Positions 36,429 to 44,261 of a DNA stretch of 64,000 nucleotides are shown piece by piece; position 1 is the first letter of the stretch, and each line of letters opens with the position of its first letter. The position numbers were made by a program, and so were the translations under genes. This DNA is from Pseudomonadota bacterium (GTDB lineage Bacteria; Pseudomonadota; Gammaproteobacteria; Steroidobacterales; GCA-2729495). Where the stretch lies: the NCBI GenBank assembly GCA_963204745.1, contig CAUJHF010000017.1:62001-126000 (forward strand). The letters run 5' to 3'. The notes below the pieces were generated by a model that was not told where the DNA came from, searched no databases, and worked only from the letters and a program-made list of their open reading frames with translations.

Positions 36429-37387
36429 TGACCATGACGGGTATCTGCCGCTATATCTGCGCCCTGTCCGGGCTTCTCGCCGGTCTGGTTCTGTCTGCCA
36501 GCGCCGGTAACGTTGCGGATGTGAGTACTGAAACCTGGGCGCTGCAGCCAGGTACCCAACTGGTCGGTGATGTCGCAACCGTAGTCGCGCGCCACGAGGA
36601 TACCCTGACCGATATCGCACGCGTGCATGGTCTGGGCTACGAGGAAATCATCTGGGCCAATCCTGGCACTGATATCTGGTTGCCCGGTGAAGGTACTGTG
36701 GTGACACTGCCGACGCGCTTCATATTGCCATCCGCGCGCAGTGGCCTGGTCGTCAATATTGCCGAATACCGGGTTTACTACTTTCATCAGGTTGACGGCA
36801 AGCCCGGTGTCTCCACGTTTCCGGTCAGCATCGGGCGTATGGACTGGTCGACACCGATAGGTCGCTGGTCAGTGGTTGCAAAACAGAAGGATCCGGCCTG
36901 GTATCCGCCGGAGTCGATTCGCAATGAGCATCGGACGGATGGCCGGGGTGTGCTGCAGAAGGTTGTGCCGGCAGGGCCGGATAATCCGCTCGGCCGCTAC
37001 GCGATGCGCCTCAGCATCAGTGGCTATCTGATTCACGGTACCAACAGGCCCGTCGGTATTGGCATGCAGGTTACCCACGGCTGCATCCGTATGTACCCGG
37101 AAGACATCGAGTGGCTGTTTCCGCAGGTGCCGGTGGGCACGCCTGTGACGATCGTCAATCAGCCCTACAAGTTTGGCTGGGCAGGGGATGAGCTGTATCT
37201 TGAAGCCCATCCTCCACTTGAGGATGACAAGTCAACGCGTGAGCGGGCAATGACCGTCCTGACCGAGGAGTATGTTCAGGCTACGCGGGATCGTCCCGCG
37301 CGTGTGAACTGGCGTCTGGTCGAGGATGTCTATCGCCGGCATGAGGGCGTTCCGGTACTGGTTGGTACCGCTATAGCCGCACCATAA
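36428..37387 (+). CDS. Exported L,D-transpeptidase with LysM-like domain (ErfK/YbiS type)
   Basis: 319-residue periplasmic enzyme. Signal peptide at residues 1-26 (ICALSGLLAGLVLSASA), a LysM-like peptidoglycan-binding segment at about 45-90 (ARHEDTLTDIARVHGLGYEEIIWANP), then the YkuD catalytic domain with HGTNRPVGIGMQVTHGCIRMYPEDIEWLF. Relatives of this type (ErfK, YbiS, YcfS) attach Braun lipoprotein to peptidoglycan. The Lpp-type lipoprotein gene lies just downstream on the opposite strand, supporting that role here. Ends in a strong bidirectional terminator. Confidence 0.92.
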   Translation: MTMTGICRYICALSGLLAGLVLSASAGNVADVSTETWALQPGTQLVGDVATVVARHEDTLTDIARVHGLGYEEIIWANPGTDIWLPGEGTVVTLPTRFILPSARSGLVVNIAEYRVYYFHQVDGKPGVSTFPVSIGRMDWSTPIGRWSVVAKQKDPAWYPPESIRNEHRTDGRGVLQKVVPAGPDNPLGRYAMRLSISGYLIHGTNRPVGIGMQVTHGCIRMYPEDIEWLFPQVPVGTPVTIVNQPYKFGWAGDELYLEAHPPLEDDKSTRERAMTVLTEEYVQATRDRPARVNWRLVEDVYRRHEGVPVLVGTAIAAP

Positions 37388-37418
37388 AAAAAGCCGCAGC
37401 AACCGCTGCGGCTTTTTC
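37388..37418. terminator. Bidirectional intrinsic terminator
   Basis: AAAAAAGCCGCAGC-AACC-GCTGCGGCTTTTTC: a GC-rich stem with a four-base loop, T-tract on the plus strand and A-run before the stem giving a T-tract on the minus strand. It should end both the plsX-fabH-ldt transcript and the convergent lipoprotein transcript. Confidence 0.93.
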
Positions 37419-37464
37419 TTGACCAGGTTTCTCTAGCAGAAACCCCGACGGAGAAAGGCCCGTA

Positions 37465-37770
37465 TTACTTGGCCTGGCTCCGCTTGAACATGCGGTCGAT
37501 CTTTTCGTTGGTGGCATCACAGCAGGACTGCGACTGGTTGGCAGCATTCAGGGCCTGGTTGGCAGTGCTCTGTGCGCCAGAAGCAGCAGACTTGGCATCA
37601 GCGGCAGTGGAGCTGGCCGAAGCAGCTGCATCGGAAGCAGACTTGGCATCGGCGGCAACGCGATCAAGGCGGGCGGAGAGCGCATCGATACTGGACGATG
37701 AAGCGCAGCCAGCAGCAACGACCATCGTAATGGCCAGAACGCTACCCTGAAGAGCGGATTTCATTTTCAT
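37465..37770 (-). CDS. Lpp/OprI-type alanine-zipper outer membrane lipoprotein
   Basis: 101-residue lipoprotein precursor. Signal peptide LQGSVLAITMVVAAG with lipobox Cys22 (VVAAGCASS; A at -3 as in OprI), leaving an 80-residue mature chain. The mature part is an Ala-rich coiled coil (DALSARLDRVAADAKSASDA..., repeats of A-x-x-A-x-x-x) as in Lpp/OprI trimers. It ends with RSQAK; a C-terminal Lys is the residue joined to peptidoglycan in E. coli Lpp. A QSQSCCDATNEK segment with two adjacent cysteines is unusual. Longer than E. coli Lpp (58 mature residues). Confidence 0.88.
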   Translation of the reverse strand: MKMKSALQGSVLAITMVVAAGCASSSSIDALSARLDRVAADAKSASDAAASASSTAADAKSAASGAQSTANQALNAANQSQSCCDATNEKIDRMFKRSQAK

Positions 37771-37874
37771 AACAATAGTTCCTCAAACAGCAGATTGAAT
37801 GGATACACACCCGGAAGGACGATAGTCGCCGAGAGGCAGTAAACCCGCCGGATAGCGGACTCTCGTGCGAAGCA

Positions 37875-37903
37875 ATAATGAACGAAGCTGGATTAATTCG
37901 CAA
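37875..37903 (-). promoter_or_regulatory. Candidate promoter of the Lpp-type lipoprotein gene
   Basis: Minus strand: TTGCGA, 17-base spacer, CATTAT; four of six matches in each box. It would start transcription near 37868 with a leader of about 97 nt. The gene should be highly expressed, so a better element may exist. Confidence 0.4.
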
Positions 37904-38107
37904 ACAAATCAGAAACAAGCGGTCGCATATCGACGTTGAAGCGTGGCAGGTTTTCGTTCCTGCAATATCGCTTGATTGCGATGAGGTGTGATTGGGCGTA
38001 TGCAGTTCTGGTGTGGAAGCGCGGTTGCACTTTGCATGATGGGTTTTCATTATCACTCTCACTCTCACCCCTGAAGGTTATGGGGTCAGGACTCTGTGGG
38101 CCGACTG

Positions 38108-38135
38108 TTGCCTGCCGGAAATCTCTGTATATAAT
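38108..38135 (+). promoter_or_regulatory. lexA promoter
   Basis: TTGCCT at 38108-38113, 16-base spacer and a consensus TATAAT at 38130-38135, predicting a start near 38142 and a leader of about 25 nt before the lexA ATG. The -10 box is embedded in the first LexA site. Confidence 0.75.
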
Positions 38136-38140
38136 CCCAG
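38125..38140 (+). promoter_or_regulatory. LexA box 1
   Basis: CTGTATATAATCCCAG fits the CTG-N10-CAG LexA operator and covers the -10 box. Less symmetrical than box 2. Confidence 0.65.
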
Positions 38141-38142
38141 CA

Positions 38143-38158
38143 CTGTTTATATATACAG
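38143..38158 (+). promoter_or_regulatory. LexA box 2
   Basis: CTGTTTATATATACAG is a near-perfect match to the E. coli LexA consensus CTGTATATATATACAG. It lies at the expected transcription start, two bases after box 1, nine bases before the lexA ATG. Paired operators also control E. coli lexA. Confidence 0.92.
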
Positions 38159-38166
38159 GTGTCGCC

Positions 38167-38784
38167 ATGCGCGAGCTCACTGCCCGGCAATCAGAAATTC
38201 TCGATTTTATTCAGTCATTTGCGGCTGAAACGGGGATGCCCCCTACGCGTGCCGAGATTGCCCGGAAGCTGGGGTTCCGTTCCGTCAATGCTGCTGAAGA
38301 GCATCTGCGCGCCTTGCAGCGCAAGGGGGTCATCAGCCTGATTCCGGGTGCTTCACGCGGGATTCAATTACTGGATACAGACCATGAGGCAGGCTTGCCG
38401 CTGATTGGCCGGGTAGCGGCTGGTCAGCCGATGCTGGCCAGTGAGCATGTCGAGGCCCGCTACCGCCTGGATATGGCGCTGTTCAATCCGCGTCCGCACT
38501 ACCTGCTGCGCGTGCATGGCATGAGCATGCGCGATGCCGGCATCCTGGATGGTGATCTGGTTGCCGTATGTCGTCAGCCTGATGTGCGTAATGGCCAGAT
38601 CGTAGTGGCGCGGATGGATGAAGAGGTGACTGTCAAACGCTATCGTCAGACCGGCAAAACGGTATACCTGCTGCCGCAGAATCCGGACTACGAAACCATC
38701 AAGGTCGATCTCAACGTTCAGCATCTGATCATCGAGGGCGTAGTCGTCGGCGTTATCCGCAACGGGATGTCGGTCACAGAGTGA
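38167..38784 (+). CDS. lexA: SOS repressor LexA
   Basis: Autocleaving repressor of the SOS response. ATG 38167 gives 205 residues; the longer track ORF crosses the LexA boxes. N-terminal winged helix with the recognition helix ([26 protein letters not shown]), cleavage bond Ala85-Gly86 in GRVAAGQPM, catalytic Ser120 in [14 protein letters not shown] and Lys157 in VTVKRY. imuA starts six bases after the stop, so the repressor controls its own operon and the mutagenesis genes. Confidence 0.97.
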   Translation: MRELTARQSEILDFIQSFAAETGMPPTRAEIARKLGFRSVNAAEEHLRALQRKGVISLIPGASRGIQLLDTDHEAGLPLIGRVAAGQPMLASEHVEARYRLDMALFNPRPHYLLRVHGMSMRDAGILDGDLVAVCRQPDVRNGQIVVARMDEEVTVKRYRQTGKTVYLLPQNPDYETIKVDLNVQHLIIEGVVVGVIRNGMSVTE

Positions 38785-38790
38785 AGTCCC

Positions 38791-39432
38791 GTGCCCATCG
38801 ATATTCCTGGTGTTGCGCGTTGGTCTGAATCTGCTGCAGAGGGTCTGCATGCACCTGGCACCAGGGCTTTCCCGTCTTTGCCCAGCGGGTTCCCGGAACT
38901 CGATGCGATGCTGGGCGGTGGTTGGCCGACCGGGGGGTTGACCGAACTGCTGATAGAGGCGGGCGCTTCGGCCGAACTCGGTCTGCTCAGTCCGGTGCTG
39001 ACCCGCCTCACCTGTGGAGATGCCACGGTGGATCCGGCCTGGGTCATGCTGATTGCGCCTCCGTGGATTCCCTATGCGCCGGGGCTCTGCTGGCAAGGTC
39101 TTGCGCTCTCCAGGGTGCTGGTAATCGATGTACGGCAAGCTGCAGATGCCCTGTGGGCGATGGAAGCAGCGCTTGGATCGGGCGCCTGCGCTGGCATCAT
39201 CGCCTGGGCCGGTACAGCTGGCCGGGTTGCCCTGCAAAGACTGCATCTGCTGGCAGGCAAGCGGCCGGTCTGGTCTGTACTGATAAGGGCGGCACGCTTT
39301 CGTCGCGAACGTTCGCCGGCCATGTTGCGCCTGCAGCTGCATTTGCAGCCCGGCATGCAGGCTGCTGTGTGCGTGGAGATATTCAAGAACCGCTTGCGTG
39401 CTGCAGGCACGGTCAGGGTTGTCTTGCCGTGA
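38791..39432 (+). CDS. imuA: Translesion synthesis-associated protein ImuA
   Basis: RecA/SulA-like accessory protein of the ImuA-ImuB-DnaE2 mutasome, 213 residues from a GTG six bases after lexA. Recognised by LPSGFPELDAMLGGGWPTGGLTELLIE at the N-terminus and PPWIPYAPGLCWQGL, APALSRVLVI-type strand, followed by a RecA-like core without a functional Walker A. Its stop overlaps imuB (GTGA). Required for DnaE2-dependent damage-induced mutagenesis in systems studied; biochemical role still poorly defined. Confidence 0.88.
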   Translation: MPIDIPGVARWSESAAEGLHAPGTRAFPSLPSGFPELDAMLGGGWPTGGLTELLIEAGASAELGLLSPVLTRLTCGDATVDPAWVMLIAPPWIPYAPGLCWQGLALSRVLVIDVRQAADALWAMEAALGSGACAGIIAWAGTAGRVALQRLHLLAGKRPVWSVLIRAARFRRERSPAMLRLQLHLQPGMQAAVCVEIFKNRLRAAGTVRVVLP

Positions 39433-40706
39433 GTTCTTCATCGCCACTCTGGCTGTGCGCCTGGCTGCCGGCCGGGCCGCTGGAAGCCATCGTGATGGAG
39501 CAACTGGCTGGCTGGGCTGCAGGGTTTACACCAGGTGTGAGCATCGAGGCAGACCAGGCGCTGCTGCTGGAAATCCGCGGCAGCCTGCAACTGTTTGGTG
39601 GTCCGGAAAGGATACAGACCCTGCTGCGGCAGGGATTGCACGCGTGCGGTCATGAACCGGTCATCAGCTGCACGCCGACCGTACGTGGATCGCTGTGGCT
39701 GGCCCGTGCGGGTATTGAATGTACCTTGCTGACCCGGGATGAACTGCGTCACCGGCTGTTGCCGGTCTCTGTGGAGCATCTGGGCTGGCCGGCTGCCACA
39801 ATGAAGATGCTGGCCCAGATGGGCATCAGGACGCTGGGTGAGTGTGTGCGACTGCCGAGACAGGGGTTTGCACGCAGGTTTGGCCCGGCAAGACTGCATG
39901 AACTGGATCAGGGCTTCGGACGCAGTCCCGAGTTGCGGCGACCGCATGTCGTGCCGGAACATTTTGCCGATACGCTGGAATTGCCGGTTGAGACGACATG
40001 CGTCGATGCCTTGCTGGCAGGCTTTCAGCGGCTTCTGTCCCGGCTCGGCGAGCGCCTGAAATCACGGCAGGCGAGTGCAGAGACATTGCAGTGTGATCTC
40101 CGGCATCCGGATGGCAGCCATACAGAGCTGCATATCCGCCTGTGCAGGCCTGCCGCAAGCGCCGCTGCATTCACCGAACTGTTGCGTCTGCGTCTGGGGG
40201 CGCTGGTATTGCCCGCACCGGTCACGCTGCTGGTGCTCAAGGCCAGGTTATCGACAGGCCAGGAAGCAACCGGCAGCGATCTGCTCGGTCGTGAACTGCA
40301 GGCGGACAGCGACCTGTCCGGTCTGCTGGAGAGATTGCGCGCCCGGCTTGGTCGGCATGCGGTGCGGGGACTCGCGCTGGTTGATGAATATCGCCCTGAG
40401 CGGGCCTGGCGTCCCGTCAGCAATCCGCTGGGCACGAACCGGAGGGTATCGCGACAGGCTCCGGGATGCAGACCGGTGTGGATACTGCCAGTGCCACAGT
40501 TACTGCAACGGGCTGCCGGACAGCCGGTGCATGACGGAGCGCTCTGCCTGGAGCGTGGTCCGGAGCGCATAGAAACCGGCTGGTGGGACGGAGACGATAT
40601 ACGCCGTGATTACTACGTCGCACGCAATCGTCGTGGTGTGCGCTTATGGGTTTACCAGGATCTGCGCAGCGTAGCGAACTGGTATCTGCATGGCATCTTC
40701 GGCTGA
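39429..40706 (+). CDS. imuB: Y-family-like protein ImuB (shortened N-terminus)
   Basis: Catalytically dead Y-family polymerase homologue that bridges DnaE2 and the beta clamp. The GTG at 39429 overlaps the imuA stop; 425 residues. After the first strand (LWLCAWLPAGPLEAIV) the sequence jumps to MEQLAGWAAGFTPGVSIEADQALLLEI, whereas ImuB proteins I recall have about 55-60 residues between these points. The remaining palm, helix-hairpin-helix (MLAQMGIRTLGECVRLPRQGFARRFGPARLHELDQG) and little-finger regions are present, as is the C-terminal part. It overlaps dnaE2 by 17 bases. Likely still binds partners, but this is not certain. Confidence 0.85.
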   Translation: MSSSSPLWLCAWLPAGPLEAIVMEQLAGWAAGFTPGVSIEADQALLLEIRGSLQLFGGPERIQTLLRQGLHACGHEPVISCTPTVRGSLWLARAGIECTLLTRDELRHRLLPVSVEHLGWPAATMKMLAQMGIRTLGECVRLPRQGFARRFGPARLHELDQGFGRSPELRRPHVVPEHFADTLELPVETTCVDALLAGFQRLLSRLGERLKSRQASAETLQCDLRHPDGSHTELHIRLCRPAASAAAFTELLRLRLGALVLPAPVTLLVLKARLSTGQEATGSDLLGRELQADSDLSGLLERLRARLGRHAVRGLALVDEYRPERAWRPVSNPLGTNRRVSRQAPGCRPVWILPVPQLLQRAAGQPVHDGALCLERGPERIETGWWDGDDIRRDYYVARNRRGVRLWVYQDLRSVANWYLHGIFG

Positions 40707-43700
40707 CAGTAATGCTGGCCTCCCGGCATACGCAGAACTGCATTGCATCAGCAACTACAGTTTTCTGCGCGGGGCATCGCATCCGGCTGAACTCGTGGCA
40801 CAGGCCGCTGCACTGGGTTACACGGCGCTGGCGTTGACCGATGAATGTTCTGTCGCCGGTATCGTCCGCGCTCATGTCGCTGCCCGCAGGCATGCGATAC
40901 AGCTCATCATCGGCAGCGAATTGCGACTGGCCGATGGTCTGCACCTCGTCCTGTTGGCTACTGACCGCGAGGACTATGCGGCGCTCTGCGCGCTGATCAC
41001 CTGCGGTCGCCGGGCTGCCGTCAAGGGCAGTTACCATCTGTCGCGTTCCGACCTGGAAGCACTCGGTATGGCCTGCTGCGTGCTGTGGGTGCCTGCCGCA
41101 GATCCGCAGCTGGCTGATGCCCTCTGGCTGAAACAGCACTTTGCAGGGCGAGTCTGGCTGGCGATTGAACTGCATGCGGGCGGTGACGATCATCGCCGTG
41201 CCCGGCAGCTGGCTGAACTGGCCGCCGCTGCCGGTATACCTGCGGTTGCTGCCGGCGATGTGCATATGCATGTGCGCGGCCGGCGTGCGTTGCAGGACAC
41301 GCTCACTGCAATTCGCAGCAGGCAACCGCTGGGCAGTGGCAGTCACATCCTTTATCAAAATGGCGAACGGCATCTGCGCAGCCGTGCCTCGCTTGCACAG
41401 ATCTATCCGGCAGAACTGCTGGACAACACGCTGGAGATTGCCCGTCGCTGCAGTTTTTCCCTGGATGAGCTGCGTTACCGCTATCCGCAGGAGCTGGTGC
41501 CGGCAGGCCATACGCCTGCCAGCTACCTGCATTCACGCGTGATGGCAGGACTGCAGGAACGCTGGCCGGGCGGGCCACCGCCGCAGGTCATCCAGCTCGT
41601 GAAGCATGAGCTGGAACTGATTACAGAACTCCGCTACGAAGCCTATTTCCTGACCGTAGACGATATCGTGCGCTTCGCACGCGGCCGCGGCATCCTCTGC
41701 CAGGGGCGCGGCTCGGCAGCGAACTCCGCTGTGTGTTTCTGTCTGGGTATCACGGCAGTCGATCCGGCCCGCATGTCGATGCTCTTCGAGCGCTTCATTT
41801 CCCGTGAGCGGAATGAACCGCCGGATATAGACGTGGATTTCGAGCATGAGCGACGCGAAGAAGTCATCCAGTACATCTACGCCAAATATGGTCGCGACAG
41901 GGCGGCGCTGACGGCGACGGTGATCAGCTACTCGCCGCGCAGTGCGATCCGTGATGTGGGTCGTGCGTTGGGGCTTTCGCCTGGGCAAACAGGAAAAATC
42001 GCCCGTTCCGTGCAGTGGTGGGATGGTCACGCCGTACAGCCGGAGCAGCTTGTCGAAGCAGGTCTGGATCCGGCCAGTCCGGTCGTGCATCGGCTCATCA
42101 GCCTGGTCAGGGAACTGAACGGATTTCCTCGTCATCTCTCCCAGCATGTTGGCGGCTTCGTGATTTCCGGCGAGCCGCTGTCGCGACTGGTACCCGTCGA
42201 AAATGCCGCCATGGCCGGGCGTACGGTTATTCAGTGGGACAAAAATGACCTCGATGAACTCGGCCTGCTCAAGGTGGATATCCTCGCTCTTGGCATGCTT
42301 TCGGCGATCCGGCGGAGCTTTGCGCTGATCCGGGACTATTCCGGTCGGGAACTCAGCCTGGCCACGGTACCGGTTGAAGATCCGGTGGTCTACGCGATGA
42401 TCTGTCGCGCTGACACGATGGGTGTGTTCCAGATCGAGTCGCGGGCCCAGATGGCTATGCTGCCGCGGCTCCGGCCGCGCTGTTATTACGATCTGGTGAT
42501 AGAAGTGGCTTTGGTGCGTCCCGGGCCGATCCAGGGCGACATGGTTCATCCCTATCTGCGCCGACGGAATGGCGAAGAGCCGGTCAGCTATCCTGGTCCT
42601 GAAGTGCGACAGGTGCTGGAGCGGACGCTAGGCGTACCGATCTTCCAGGAGCAAGTCATGCAGCTGGCTGTCGTCGCAGCGGGTTTTACGCCAGGTGAGG
42701 CCGACCAGTTGCGTCGTGCGATGGCAACATGGCAGCGGCGCGGCGGTCTGGAGTCTTTTGAGGAACGACTCATTGCCGGCATGCGTGAGCGGCATTACAC
42801 GCCGGAATTTGCGCAGCAGGTCTGCAAACAGATCCGCGGTTTCGGCGAGTACGGTTTCCCCGAGTCACATGCGGCAAGTTTTGCCCTGCTGGTTTATGTA
42901 TCCGCCTGGCTCAAGACGCACGAGCCGGCTGCATTCAGCTGCGCACTGCTGAACAGCCAGCCGATGGGGTTCTATGCGCCGGCACAACTGGTCCGGAATG
43001 CCCGACGCAGCGGTGTCGAGGTCCGGCCGGTGGACGTGAATCGCAGTCAGTGGGAGTGCACGCTGGAAGGCGGGTCAGCCGGTCAGCCGGCATTGCGCCT
43101 TGGGCTGTGTTTGACCGGTGGGCTGAGCCGGGATGCTGCTGCGCGTCTGCTGGAGGCGCGTGGGCAGCAGGCCTTTGCCGACGTAGAGGACCTGCAGGCG
43201 CGAACCAGCTTGCAGCAGTATGAACTCGGTGCCCTGGCTGCAGCGGGAGCGCTGGCGGACATCGCCGGGCACCGTTACCGGGCGCGCTGGGAAGTTGCCG
43301 GTACGGAACCGGCGTTGCCGTTGTTCCCGGTATCGGGGGTGGCGGAGGGCATTCCGCTGCTGCGCTCGCCGACCGAGCCAGAGGACATCAGCGGGGACTA
43401 TGCAAGCATGGGACTCAGCCTCGGCCGTCATCCGCTGGCTTTGCTGCGCAGTGAGCTGCAGCGACAGGGCTTTGTAACCGCCGAAGATCTTCGTGACATG
43501 GCAGAGCATGATCCGGTGCGGATAGCCGGTCTGGTGATCACTCGCCAGAGGCCCGGCAGTGCCGGTGGCGTGATCTTTGTAACGCTGGAAGATGAAACCG
43601 GCTATGTGAATCTGATCGTCTGGCCGCAGATCGCGGATCAGCAACGCCGGGCCCTGCTCGGTTCACGCCTGCTGGCTGTCCGGGGGCGGATACAGCGTCA

Positions 43701-43791
43701 GGGCGACGTGCTGCATGTCGTCGTGTCCCGGATTGAGGATCGCAGTGCTGCGCTTGGTGCGCTGACCGTCCACAGTCGCGATTTCGCCTGA
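40690..43791 (+). CDS. dnaE2: Error-prone DNA polymerase DnaE2 (ImuC)
   Basis: SOS-induced alpha subunit-type polymerase for translesion synthesis, 1033 residues. N-terminal PHP domain (YAELHCISNYSFLRGASHPAELV), catalytic palm with aspartates in PPDIDVDFEHERREEVIQY near residue 380, finger region (GVFQIESRAQMAMLPRLRPRCYYDLVIEVALVRPGPIQG), helix-hairpin-helix and C-terminal OB domain (RIAGLVITRQRPGSAGGVIFVTLEDETG). Shorter than replicative DnaE, lacking the tau-binding end, as expected for DnaE2. Fourth gene of the LexA-controlled operon. Convergent with a small acidic-protein gene 24 bp away. Confidence 0.96.
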   Translation: MASSADSNAGLPAYAELHCISNYSFLRGASHPAELVAQAAALGYTALALTDECSVAGIVRAHVAARRHAIQLIIGSELRLADGLHLVLLATDREDYAALCALITCGRRAAVKGSYHLSRSDLEALGMACCVLWVPAADPQLADALWLKQHFAGRVWLAIELHAGGDDHRRARQLAELAAAAGIPAVAAGDVHMHVRGRRALQDTLTAIRSRQPLGSGSHILYQNGERHLRSRASLAQIYPAELLDNTLEIARRCSFSLDELRYRYPQELVPAGHTPASYLHSRVMAGLQERWPGGPPPQVIQLVKHELELITELRYEAYFLTVDDIVRFARGRGILCQGRGSAANSAVCFCLGITAVDPARMSMLFERFISRERNEPPDIDVDFEHERREEVIQYIYAKYGRDRAALTATVISYSPRSAIRDVGRALGLSPGQTGKIARSVQWWDGHAVQPEQLVEAGLDPASPVVHRLISLVRELNGFPRHLSQHVGGFVISGEPLSRLVPVENAAMAGRTVIQWDKNDLDELGLLKVDILALGMLSAIRRSFALIRDYSGRELSLATVPVEDPVVYAMICRADTMGVFQIESRAQMAMLPRLRPRCYYDLVIEVALVRPGPIQGDMVHPYLRRRNGEEPVSYPGPEVRQVLERTLGVPIFQEQVMQLAVVAAGFTPGEADQLRRAMATWQRRGGLESFEERLIAGMRERHYTPEFAQQVCKQIRGFGEYGFPESHAASFALLVYVSAWLKTHEPAAFSCALLNSQPMGFYAPAQLVRNARRSGVEVRPVDVNRSQWECTLEGGSAGQPALRLGLCLTGGLSRDAAARLLEARGQQAFADVEDLQARTSLQQYELGALAAAGALADIAGHRYRARWEVAGTEPALPLFPVSGVAEGIPLLRSPTEPEDISGDYASMGLSLGRHPLALLRSELQRQGFVTAEDLRDMAEHDPVRIAGLVITRQRPGSAGGVIFVTLEDETGYVNLIVWPQIADQQRRALLGSRLLAVRGRIQRQGDVLHVVVSRIEDRSAALGALTVHSRDFA

Positions 43792-43815
43792 TGCACGCAG
43801 CCCGCCGGTTCGCAG

Positions 43816-44136
43816 CTAGTCGACGACCTTGAAATCGTCGAAGTCCTCGATTTCCCGTGCCACGCGACGGCGTTCAAGAAAGTCCTCGAGTTTGCGCCGG
43901 GCGGAAATCATGTCGGGCTTGCTCACGAAGCGAGACCCGGCTTCCAGCTCGGCAATGAGCCCTTCCACATTGATTTCTACCGAAGGCTCACCGATGTTGT
44001 CGCCGATCAGGGTGTCGTCTGCATCTCCGGCATCAGAATCGGCTTCGATTTCATCCAGCTCGTCCACGGTCTCCGGCGGTGGTTCCTTGAGGAAAACCTT
44101 TTCCGGTACTTTCTGTACAACAGCTTTGCGGCCCAT
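43816..44136 (-). CDS. Small acidic protein of unknown function
   Basis: 106 residues from ATG 44136 (MGRKAVVQKVPEKVF); AAGGAAG at 44142-44148 five bases upstream decides this start over the track start at 44184. The middle is very acidic (TVDELDEIEADSDAGDADDT), and the C-terminal half is predicted helical (PDMISARRKLEDFLERRRVAREIEDFDDF). No signal peptide, no membrane segment, no recognised domain. The C-terminal 'RRKLE.(F/L)LERRR' stretch vaguely resembles PA3496-family small proteins, but I would not assign it. It has its own strong promoter, so it is likely a real, monocistronic gene. Confidence 0.78.
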   Translation of the reverse strand: MGRKAVVQKVPEKVFLKEPPPETVDELDEIEADSDAGDADDTLIGDNIGEPSVEINVEGLIAELEAGSRFVSKPDMISARRKLEDFLERRRVAREIEDFDDFKVVD

Positions 44137-44169
44137 GCGAACTTCCTTATGTTCAAAGCGCACGCCGTT

Positions 44170-44198
44170 TTTATAATGACGCAACTGCGGTCTGGCAA
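44170..44198 (-). promoter_or_regulatory. Strong promoter of the small acidic-protein gene
   Basis: Minus strand: TTGCCA, 17-base spacer, TATAAA; five of six matches in both boxes at ideal spacing. Predicted start near 44163 gives a 27-nt leader containing the AAGGAAG ribosome-binding site. Confidence 0.72.
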
Positions 44199-44261
44199 TA
44201 CCAGTTTCCCTGATTTGTGAACTGATACCGCTTCCGGTTCGCAGCGGCCGGTAAACAGCTG

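Larger units (their letters stand above)
37771..38166. other. 396-bp gap between lipoprotein gene and lexA
   Basis: Divergent regulatory region. From the left it contains the lipoprotein leader of about 100 nt and a candidate minus-strand promoter (37875-37903), then about 200 bp with no recognised signal, then the lexA promoter with two LexA boxes (38108-38158). The track ORF entering from 37936 is only the upstream extension of lexA. Confidence 0.6.

Noticed and set aside
37893-38180. Small minus-strand frame over the lexA promoter
   Set aside because: Covers the LexA boxes and promoter; no ribosome-binding site or recognisable product.
41533-42549. 338-codon minus-strand frame inside dnaE2
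   Set aside because: Antisense shadow; DnaE2 catalytic motifs are on the plus strand.
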